Shown here one piece after another: positions 9,052 through 15,724 of a stretch of DNA of 64,000 bases; position 1 is the first letter of the stretch, and every line of letters begins with the position of its first letter. The translations under genes and the position numbers were made by a program. The DNA is from CAYFKJ01 sp964528595 (GTDB lineage: Bacteria > Pseudomonadota > Alphaproteobacteria > UBA2966): NCBI GenBank assembly GCA_964528595.1, contig CAZGTM010000018.1, positions 1-64,000 on the forward strand. The letters are read 5' to 3'. Under the pieces are notes generated by a model, which was not told where the DNA came from, did not search any database, and saw nothing but the letters and a program-made list of their open reading frames with translations.

Positions 9052-9918
9052 GTGGCTGACCGGCAGCGGCAAATACTGGTTTCCGACCTGGATCGTCGGT
9101 TGCAGGAAATCATGCCCGCGGAACTCAGCGAACGGGCGCTGAAGCTGTTCAAGTTTATCTGGCGTTCAGAACTGGCCGAGCGGCAAACCGACGTGACCGC
9201 CGCAATCGTTTTTTTGGCTACCAGCCGGCGGCCGGCCTACAACGCCATTTACGAACTCGAAGGCTGCGGATTTGTCCGACGCGTCACCGATGCACAGCTT
9301 CGCCGCCGCAAATTGCTACGCGTGACGCGGTTTGGCTGGGACACGCTGGCAAAGGCCTCCGCCAGATACTCGGATGTCATTGCCGATCACGCCCGCCAGC
9401 TTGCAGAATTGCGCACGAACTGGATTGATTTTCACGAGACCCGGGCAATCGGGGAAAATCAATTGTCGCCGATGGTTCGCGCCATGCACCGCTGGTCCGG
9501 GCAACGCAGCAACGAGCCGATCCCGACCCAGTTTCTGGATCGTGTCTTTGTTCTCGACGTCGCGGACGCCAATCCGGAGGCCTTCAAGGTGACCTATTGG
9601 GGGCGGAGTTTACAATTGATGGCCGGTCACGATTTTGCCGGTCAGCAATTGGTGGATTTGCGCAAGTTCTCGTCAAAAGCTTACTGGCGGCAAGGCGCCG
9701 GCGCCATCGTCGAGGGCCTCAAAGGCAGCGGAAAACCGGTCACCCATGAAGTCCGGTTGAATTTCGGTGACGAGGACCGCTGTCTCCAGCGCATCGTGAT
9801 CCCCGACCGGTCGAATTGCCGGGCGATCGTCGGCACCTGGTTTGTCGATCCATGCCTTCCAGCCGGGCGTCAGGCCGCCAATTCCAGGCCATTGTCGAAA
9901 ACTGGGAACAAGGACTAA
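9052..9918 (+). CDS. winged-helix (MarR-like) regulator with C-terminal PAS-like domain
   Basis: About 288 aa from GTG 9052, which has GGGGAG eight bases upstream; ATG 9112 is a fallback. Residues ~25-110 look like a winged helix of MarR type (LKLFKFIWRSELAERQTDV, then YNAIYELEGCGFVRR and a basic wing). The C-terminal ~130 residues (from about PTQFLDRVFVLDV through YWGRSLQLMAG to RIVIPD) resemble the PAS_5-type sensor domains frequent in Rhodospirillales. This suggests a one-component sensor-regulator for the divergent gene. The open frame continues upstream to 8599, but that part is antisense to the 8212-9030 gene and is not included. Confidence 0.6.
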   Translation: MADRQRQILVSDLDRRLQEIMPAELSERALKLFKFIWRSELAERQTDVTAAIVFLATSRRPAYNAIYELEGCGFVRRVTDAQLRRRKLLRVTRFGWDTLAKASARYSDVIADHARQLAELRTNWIDFHETRAIGENQLSPMVRAMHRWSGQRSNEPIPTQFLDRVFVLDVADANPEAFKVTYWGRSLQLMAGHDFAGQQLVDLRKFSSKAYWRQGAGAIVEGLKGSGKPVTHEVRLNFGDEDRCLQRIVIPDRSNCRAIVGTWFVDPCLPAGRQAANSRPLSKTGNKD

Positions 9919-10016
9919 TTCGGCCTCACACCCTTGTGCGGCCTAGTTCGCAGGAGCGACGCGGAGGCACATTTGACCGCCAGTATCCACTGGCATTCTT
10001 GAGATGAACTATCTAG

Positions 10017-10029
10017 CATACCTCTGTAT
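10017..10029. promoter_or_regulatory. CATAC-N4-GTAT motif upstream of second XRE gene
   Basis: Same core as at 7368-7383, ending 28 bases before the TTG start at 10058. Its conservation between the two paralogous promoters supports a shared operator. The function is inferred. Confidence 0.5.
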
Positions 10030-10057
10030 TCGACGGGTTGTATAAGGGGAGGTTTGT

Positions 10058-10489
10058 TTGACAAAAACGCCTAATCCGGTCGACGTTCACGTCGGCGGCC
10101 GTATGCGATTGCGCCGGACCTTGCTGGGATATAGTCAGGAAAAACTCGGCAATGCCGTCGGTCTAACCTTTCAGCAAATCCAAAAATACGAACGCGGCGC
10201 CAATCGCATAAGCGCCAGCCGGCTCTATCAGTTTTCGAAAATCTTGAACGTCCCCGTGGCCTTTTTTTTCGACGCCATGCCGCCGGACGTTGATGCCGAC
10301 CAGTCGGGCGCTGCCGCCGGCGGTGAGGAAGCTTTCGACCAACAACAGCTGGCGCAGCGCGAAACAGCCAAACTGGTGCGCGCTTACTACGCCATCGCGG
10401 ACCCCGCCGTTCGCCATCGCATCTATCAGCTGACGCGCTCTGTCGCCCTGATGTATGAAAACGCCGGTCTTGATCTGGATGAAGACTGA
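10058..10489 (+). CDS. XRE-family helix-turn-helix regulator, copy 2
   Basis: 143 aa, TTG start after AAGGGGAGG. It is nearly collinear with copy 1. The HTH half (residues 1-70) differs by only a few substitutions, while the acidic linker around residues 76-96 is the most divergent part. The end RHRIYQLTRSVAL is conserved. It sits 237 bases before metK, the position where alphaproteobacteria normally have this gene, so copy 2 could be the ancestral-position copy as seen from metK and copy 1 as seen from lnt. Confidence 0.92.
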   Translation: MTKTPNPVDVHVGGRMRLRRTLLGYSQEKLGNAVGLTFQQIQKYERGANRISASRLYQFSKILNVPVAFFFDAMPPDVDADQSGAAAGGEEAFDQQQLAQRETAKLVRAYYAIADPAVRHRIYQLTRSVALMYENAGLDLDED

Positions 10490-10602
10490 AGTGCGGCCCG
10501 GCCGATAGATTTTGTGCGTCGACCGGTTCGGGCAGTTTCCGGCTTGAATTGACTTGACCGCGCCGTCAAAGCTTGTCAAAAGGTCTGCGCCGTCAAATTT
10601 CG

Positions 10603-10657
10603 GCCGTGGATGATTTGGATCGCTTGCCGCCACGTAAAATATTGTCGCTAAGTGGTG
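10603..10657 (+). ncRNA. SAM-II-like riboswitch aptamer upstream of metK
   Basis: The P1 arms CGTGG (10605-10609) and CCACG (10630-10634) are complementary. The intervening loop has TGATTTGG and CTTGC in the positions of the SAM-II GAUUU and UUGC elements. The 3' strand TAAAATATTGTCGCTAAG matches the conserved A-rich stretch and GCUAA of SAM-II. SAM-II elements are an alphaproteobacterial pseudoknot class that senses S-adenosylmethionine and controls methionine/SAM synthesis genes. The next gene is SAM synthetase. Identification is by remembered consensus, not by a covariance-model search. Confidence 0.75.
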
Positions 10658-10681
10658 CGGACCGGCGTTCTGCCGCAGACG

Positions 10682-10720
10682 CTCCTGATCCATCAGTTTT
10701 GACCATGTTGATCGGAGGAG
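10682..10720 (+). promoter_or_regulatory. possible Shine-Dalgarno-sequestering hairpin of metK leader
   Basis: CTCCT-GATC at 10682-10690 can pair with GATC-gg-AGGAG at 10710-10720, which contains the metK ribosome-binding site. This would be a simple translational off-switch downstream of the aptamer. It is inferred from complementarity only. Confidence 0.4.
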
Positions 10721-10726
10721 TTTCCC

Positions 10727-11896
10727 GTGCCGAGATCCGAATATTTGTTCACCAGCGAATCCGTTTCCGAAGGGCATCCCGACAAGGTGTGCGACCGTAT
10801 ATCGGACGCTGTCGTCGATACCTTTCTGGCCGCCGAGGCGCAGGCCCGCGTCGCCGTTGAAACGCTGGTCACGACCAACCGCATCGTGCTGGCCGGTGAA
10901 GTACGGGGTCCCGATTCCATCACCAACGATCACCTTGAGGAGGTCGCCCGCGCCGCCGTCAAGGATATCGGCTACGAGCAGGACGGCTTCCATTGGAAAA
11001 ACTCGGAAGTCGCGGTGCACGTCCACTCTCAATCTTCGGATATCGCCCAGGGCGTCGATGCCGCCGGCAACAAGGACGAGGGCGCCGGCGACCAGGGCAT
11101 CATGTTCGGCTATGCCTGTCGTGAAACCGAAGTGCTGATGCCGGCGCCGATCCATCTTTCGCACAGCATCCTGCAATCCCTGGCGGAGGCCCGCCATTCG
11201 GGCGCCCAACCGGGACTGCTGCCGGATTCGAAAAGCCAGGTGACGTTGAAATACGAGAACGGCAAGCCGGTGGGCGCGACTTCGGTCGTGGTTTCGACCC
11301 AGCATACCGCCGACCTCGATCAGGCCCAGGTCAAGGAAATCGTCCGGCCCTACGTTGAAGAAGTTCTGCCGAGCGGCTGGATGTGCGGCGAGGACGAGTT
11401 TTACGTCAATCCTACCGGCCGCTTCGTAATCGGCGGGCCCGACGGCGACGCCGGGCTGACCGGGCGCAAGATTATTGTCGATACCTACGGCGGCGCCGCG
11501 CCCCACGGCGGCGGTGCGTTTTCGGGCAAGGATCCGACCAAGGTCGACCGCTCGGCGGCTTACGCCGCGCGCTACCTCGCCAAGAACGTGGTCGGCGCGG
11601 ACCTTGCGGAGCGCTGCACCATTCAGCTGGCCTACGCCATCGGCGTTTCCAAGCCGCTGTCGGTCTATGTCGACACCCACGGTACCGGCAAGGTCGACGA
11701 GGCCAAGCTCGAGGGCGCGCTGGGCGAGGCCTTCGACCTCAGCCCGCGCGGCATTCGCGAACACCTGCAGCTCAGCCGGCCGATCTACGCCCGCACCAGC
11801 GCTTACGGACATTTCGGCCGTTCGCCTGATCCGGATGGCGGCTTCTCCTGGGAGAAACTCGATCTCGTCGATGCCCTCCATGGAGCGCTGTCCTAG
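10727..11896 (+). CDS. metK: S-adenosylmethionine synthetase
   Basis: 389 aa, GTG start with GGAGGAG seven bases upstream. It makes SAM from methionine and ATP in the cytosol. Family motifs are intact: SESVSEGHPDKVCDRISDA at the N-terminus, the GAGDQGIMFGYA signature, and the phosphate-binding GGGAFSGKDPTKVDRS. It is followed 27 bases later by trmB, which uses SAM. The leader carries a SAM-II-like element, predicting feedback control by its own product. Confidence 0.98.
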   Translation: MPRSEYLFTSESVSEGHPDKVCDRISDAVVDTFLAAEAQARVAVETLVTTNRIVLAGEVRGPDSITNDHLEEVARAAVKDIGYEQDGFHWKNSEVAVHVHSQSSDIAQGVDAAGNKDEGAGDQGIMFGYACRETEVLMPAPIHLSHSILQSLAEARHSGAQPGLLPDSKSQVTLKYENGKPVGATSVVVSTQHTADLDQAQVKEIVRPYVEEVLPSGWMCGEDEFYVNPTGRFVIGGPDGDAGLTGRKIIVDTYGGAAPHGGGAFSGKDPTKVDRSAAYAARYLAKNVVGADLAERCTIQLAYAIGVSKPLSVYVDTHGTGKVDEAKLEGALGEAFDLSPRGIREHLQLSRPIYARTSAYGHFGRSPDPDGGFSWEKLDLVDALHGALS

Positions 11897-11923
11897 TCGC
11901 CACTGTATCCGCGCCGGGTCGGC

Positions 11924-12646
11924 ATGACGGCTGACCCCGGTCGGGACAAGCGCATTCTCTACGGCCGGCGCCGCGGGCACAAACTGCGGCCTGGCCGGCA
12001 GGAGCTCGTCGACCAGCTGCTGCCTCATCTCGCCATCGCGCTGCCGGAAACCGGCAGGCTCGACCCCGGCGAACTGTTTGCCGCCATGCCTCTGGGCGAC
12101 GAGGCGCCGCTCTGGCTGGAAATCGGCTTCGGCGGCGGCGAGCACCTGGCGGCCCAGGCGGAGGCCCATCCTGACATCGCCCTCATCGGCTGCGAGCCGT
12201 TCATCAACGGCATTGCCAGCCTGCTCAGCCTGATTGAAAAGGCAAACCTCGGGAACGTGCGGATTTGGGATGACGATGCGCGCAGCCTCATCGAACATCT
12301 CCCCGACGCCAGCGTGGACCGGGCGTTTCTGCTCTACCCCGATCCCTGGCCCAAGGCGCGCCACGCCAAACGCCGGTTTGTCGCGACCGGCAGCCTCGAC
12401 CAGCTGGCGCGGGTGCTGAAGGACGGTGCGGAGCTGCGCATCGCCAGCGATCACCCGGTCTACCAGCGTTGGACGCTTTGCCGCATGCACGGGCGGGCTG
12501 ATTTCGCCTGGTCGGCGGAACGGGCGGACGACTGGCGGCGGCGGCCGGACGACGGGCCCGCCACCCGCTATGAACAAAAAGCCGTCCGCGAAGGCCGCAC
12601 CCCGATGTACCTTAATTTCACGCGCCGGGCGCGGGCGGCGGGCTAA
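11924..12646 (+). CDS. trmB: tRNA (guanine-N7-)-methyltransferase
   Basis: 240 aa. It methylates G46 in the tRNA variable loop using SAM. The Rossmann-fold SAM site is LEIGFGGGEHL. The family signature is GCEPFINGIASLL, followed by LLYPDPWPKARHAKRR. The C-terminal RYEQKA-x-REGRTPMY closes the fold. The order metK-trmB-rimP is usual in alphaproteobacteria. Confidence 0.95.
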   Translation: MTADPGRDKRILYGRRRGHKLRPGRQELVDQLLPHLAIALPETGRLDPGELFAAMPLGDEAPLWLEIGFGGGEHLAAQAEAHPDIALIGCEPFINGIASLLSLIEKANLGNVRIWDDDARSLIEHLPDASVDRAFLLYPDPWPKARHAKRRFVATGSLDQLARVLKDGAELRIASDHPVYQRWTLCRMHGRADFAWSAERADDWRRRPDDGPATRYEQKAVREGRTPMYLNFTRRARAAG

Positions 12647-12800
12647 TCCGATTCATCACTTGAAATTCCCGGGCGATCGGCGCATATTCCCCCCCGTTAG
12701 CGTTTGCTGTATCCACAGTAACCCGGTCTTGAGGTGATCGGGACCAGGAAAACCCGACAACAAGACAATAGGTGGGTCGCGACCCGCCTTTTTTATTGTC
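12647..12800 (+). ncRNA. rimP leader with intrinsic terminator/attenuator
   Basis: A GC-rich hairpin GGTGGGTC-GC-GACCCGCC at 12771-12788 is followed directly by TTTTTTATT, about 80 bases before the rimP start. A leader attenuator before rimP-nusA has been described in alphaproteobacteria, and NusA itself affects termination, so autogenous control is plausible. It could also simply terminate metK-trmB transcripts. The 5' boundary of the leader is not determined. Confidence 0.65.
12771..12797 (+). terminator. Rho-independent terminator before rimP
   Basis: About 7 base pairs with one G-U wobble, a very short loop, then a run of six T followed by ATT. Confidence 0.85.
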
Positions 12801-12877
12801 GCCGAAAGCTGTCGTGGAATTCGCGGTGATCTGGGGCTGAAGGGCAAACGATAATCCGAACCTTGCGATGATCCGGG

Positions 12878-13417
12878 ATGGCCATGGAGCCGACTGCTCG
12901 AATAGAAGAATTGCTGGCGCCGACGCTTGAGGCCATGGGCTTCGCGGTCGTCCGCGTGCGCTTCAGCGGCGGCGAAAAGCCCACCCTGCAGGTCATGGCG
13001 GAGCCCCTGGACGGGGCCGAGATGACGGTCGAGCATTGCGCCGATATCAGCCGGGCGGCATCGGCCATTTTGGATGTCGAAGACCCCATCCCCGGGGCCT
13101 ATGATTTGGAAGTTTCTTCGCCCGGCATGGATCGGCCGCTGGTCAAGCTACGAGATTTCGAGACCTACGCCGGGCACGTCGCCAAGATCGAACTCAAGAA
13201 GCTGCGCGACGGCCGCAAGCGCCATCGCGGCCGCCTGCTCGGCGTTGACGACGGCATGGTCCGGCTGGACCAGGAAAGCGGGGGAGTTGCCGCCCTGCCA
13301 TTTGACGAGATCGCCGACGCCAAGTTGGTGGTTACGGATGAACTGATCGCCGAGGCCCTGCGCAAGCAGGCGGGCTCGGACGGGAACCAGGAAGAAGAGT
13401 TGAGCGAAAACGCATGA
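12878..13417 (+). CDS. rimP: ribosome maturation factor RimP
   Basis: 179 aa; assists 30S subunit assembly. An N-terminal alpha/beta domain (LLAPTLEAMGFAVVRV) carries the conserved DxxCADISRAASAILDVEDPI-type region and YDLEVSSPGMDRPL. A C-terminal SH3-like barrel covers about residues 95-160. ATG at 12878 was chosen, with a second ATG two codons later. It overlaps nusA by 4 bases. Confidence 0.95.
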   Translation: MAMEPTARIEELLAPTLEAMGFAVVRVRFSGGEKPTLQVMAEPLDGAEMTVEHCADISRAASAILDVEDPIPGAYDLEVSSPGMDRPLVKLRDFETYAGHVAKIELKKLRDGRKRHRGRLLGVDDGMVRLDQESGGVAALPFDEIADAKLVVTDELIAEALRKQAGSDGNQEEELSENA

Positions 13418-15003
13418 CTGCCATGGAAACGGATACCGCCACCGGTTGGAACCGGATGGAGCTTTTGCAGATCGCCGATTCGGTGGCCCGCGAAAAAAAC
13501 ATCGATCCCCAGACCGTGTTGGAGGCAATGGAGGAAGCGGTGCAAAAGGCCGCCCGCTCCAAGTACGGCCACGAGAACGACATTCGGGCCGAGATCGATC
13601 CCAAAACCGGCCAAATCAGCCTTTACCGCTGTCTCGAGGTCGTCGAGGAGGTCGAGGACGACTACGTTCAAATCGCCTTGTCGTCCGCCCGCCGGCGCAA
13701 TCCCGACGCCCAAATCGGCGACGTGATCGCCGACAGCTTGCCGCCCATCGACTTCGGCCGCATCGCCGCCCAGACCGCCAAGCAGGTCATCGTGCAAAAG
13801 GTCCGCGAGGCCGAGCGCGAGCGCCAGTACGAGGAATACAAGGACCGCATCGGCGAGATCATCAACGGCCTCGTCAAGCGCATGGAATACGGCAACGTCA
13901 CCGTCGATCTCGGCCGCGGCGAGGCCGTGGTGCGGCGCGATGAACTGCAGCCGCGCGAAAGCTTCCGCCAGGGTGACCGCATCCGGGCCTATATCTACGA
14001 CGTCCGCCGCGAGCAGCGCGGGCCGCAGATTTTCCTCTCGCGCACCCATCCGCAGTTCATGGCCAAGCTGTTTTCGCAAGAGGTGCCCGAGATCTACGAC
14101 GGCATCATCGAGATCAAGTCGGTGGCCCGCGATCCCGGCAGCCGGGCCAAGATCGCCGTGCTTTCCAACGATTCGGCCATCGATCCGGTCGGTGCCTGCG
14201 TCGGCATGCGCGGCAGCCGCGTCCAAGCCGTGGTCAACGAACTGCAGGGCGAGAAGATCGATATCATTCAGTGGTCGCCTGATCCCGCGACCTTCATCGT
14301 CAACGCCCTGGCGCCCGCCGAGGTGGCCAAGGTCGTGCTGGATGAAGACGCCATGCGCATCGAGGTTGTGGTGCCGGACGACCAGCTCAGCCTGGCCATC
14401 GGACGGCGCGGTCAGAACGTGCGCCTGGCCTCGCAATTGACGGGCTGGGATATCGATATCATGACGGAGGCCGAGGAATCGGAGCGCCGCCAGGAAGAGT
14501 TCCGCGCCCGCAGCCAGATGTTCATGGACTGCCTCGACGTCGACGAGGTGATCGCCCAGCTGCTGGTGACCGAAGGATTTTCGTCCGTCGAGGATGTGGC
14601 CTTCGTGCCCATCGAGGAGCTTTGCGAAATCGAGGGCTTCGATGAGGAAATCGCCGAGGAACTGCGCAACCGGGCAAACGAATACCTCTCGGTCCTGGAA
14701 GCCGCGCAGATCGAGCGCCGCAAGGAGCTTGGCGTGGCCGACGACGTGGCCGAAATCAAGGGCCTCAACGCGGCCATGCTGGTCGTGCTGGGTGAGGCCG
14801 AGGTCAAGACGCTGGACGATCTCGGCGATCTGGCCAGCGACGAATTAATGGAAACGCTGGCGGACTTCGGCCTGAGCGCCGAAGAAGCCGACGAGATCAT
14901 CATGGCGGCGCGGGCGCACTGGTTCGATGATCTGGAGGAACCGGAAGCCGCCGCCGACGACGCCGAAGGTGAAGCAGCGGAGGGCGATGCCGAGGAGGCT
15001 TAA
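13414..15003 (+). CDS. nusA: transcription termination/antitermination factor NusA
   Basis: 529 aa. It has an N-terminal RNA-polymerase-binding domain (residues 1-125), an S1 domain (about 130-200), two KH domains (VGACVGMRGSRVQAV and LSLAIGRRGQNVRLAS), and two C-terminal acidic helix-hairpin-helix (AR) repeats around residues 365-500. The last ~25 residues are Glu/Asp/Ala-rich. This is the normal alphaproteobacterial arrangement within the rimP operon. Confidence 0.98.
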   Translation: MTAMETDTATGWNRMELLQIADSVAREKNIDPQTVLEAMEEAVQKAARSKYGHENDIRAEIDPKTGQISLYRCLEVVEEVEDDYVQIALSSARRRNPDAQIGDVIADSLPPIDFGRIAAQTAKQVIVQKVREAERERQYEEYKDRIGEIINGLVKRMEYGNVTVDLGRGEAVVRRDELQPRESFRQGDRIRAYIYDVRREQRGPQIFLSRTHPQFMAKLFSQEVPEIYDGIIEIKSVARDPGSRAKIAVLSNDSAIDPVGACVGMRGSRVQAVVNELQGEKIDIIQWSPDPATFIVNALAPAEVAKVVLDEDAMRIEVVVPDDQLSLAIGRRGQNVRLASQLTGWDIDIMTEAEESERRQEEFRARSQMFMDCLDVDEVIAQLLVTEGFSSVEDVAFVPIEELCEIEGFDEEIAEELRNRANEYLSVLEAAQIERRKELGVADDVAEIKGLNAAMLVVLGEAEVKTLDDLGDLASDELMETLADFGLSAEEADEIIMAARAHWFDDLEEPEAAADDAEGEAAEGDAEEA

Positions 15004-15021
15004 GAGGGACTGGTTAGCGTC

Positions 15022-15627
15022 ATGAGGCCCGAAGAGGTTCGCCCCCAAGGCCCTGAGAGGCGCTGTATCGTCTCCGGCGAGACCAAGCCCATCGGCAGCC
15101 TGATCCGCTTCGCGGTGTCGCCCGATGGCCAGGTGTTGCCGGATCTGGCGCAGGATCTGCCGGGCCGCGGTTTGTGGGTGACGGCGAGGCGCGAGGATTT
15201 GGATGCGGCGGTAAAGGCGCGAAAATTCGCCCGGGCCGCCAAAGCCCGGGTCACGGCGGATGCGGGGTTGAGTGATCTGGTCGAGCGGTCATTGAGTGAA
15301 CGGTGCCTTAATTTGCTTGGTTTGGCGCGGCGGGCCGGAGAATTAACGGCCGGATTCGAGAAGGTTAAGGCCCTTGCCAAGGGCGGCGAAATTGCCGTTC
15401 TGATTGGCGCCGCGGACGCTGCGGCTGACGGAAGACAGAAGTTGGCGCGCCTCGCACCCGGCGTGCCGCTGGTGACGATTTTTCGGGGTGCGGAATTGAG
15501 TTTGGCGTTGGGACGGGAAAATGTGGTACATGCAGCCCTGACGTCCGGTGGATTGGCATTGCGTTTTACCGCTGAGGCGGCTCGTCTCGCCGGGTTTCGG
15601 CCCGCGAACCAGGCGCCCGGACCCTGA
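15022..15627 (+). CDS. YlxR-L7Ae-like fusion, nucleic-acid-binding protein
   Basis: 201 aa. The N-terminal ~85 residues are the YlxR (DUF448) domain, with RCIVSGE, LIRFAVSPDG and LPGRGLWVTA. The C-terminal part (about 95-195) looks like an L7Ae/YlxQ-like RNA-binding fold (LNLLGLARRAGELTAGFEKV). In firmicutes the two are separate genes (ylxR, ylxQ) between nusA and infB; in alphaproteobacteria they are often fused, as here. A role in RNA or nucleoid binding is inferred. Confidence 0.9.
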   Translation: MRPEEVRPQGPERRCIVSGETKPIGSLIRFAVSPDGQVLPDLAQDLPGRGLWVTARREDLDAAVKARKFARAAKARVTADAGLSDLVERSLSERCLNLLGLARRAGELTAGFEKVKALAKGGEIAVLIGAADAAADGRQKLARLAPGVPLVTIFRGAELSLALGRENVVHAALTSGGLALRFTAEAARLAGFRPANQAPGP

Positions 15628-15724
15628 GAAATCGGGGGCTCGAGTAAAACCGGCCGATGGGATTTGACGGCTTTGCCGTTGTTTGGCGCAACTGTGCGCA
15701 AGGAAGCTGAAAGCAAGCGTTGGA

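Noticed and set aside
10163..12577. 804-codon minus-strand open frame over metK and trmB
   Set aside because: Fully opposite well-conserved genes; composition is that of a reverse-complement frame.
12700..12730. DnaA-box-like GTATCCACA before rimP
   Set aside because: One mismatch to the consensus, single copy and no cluster.
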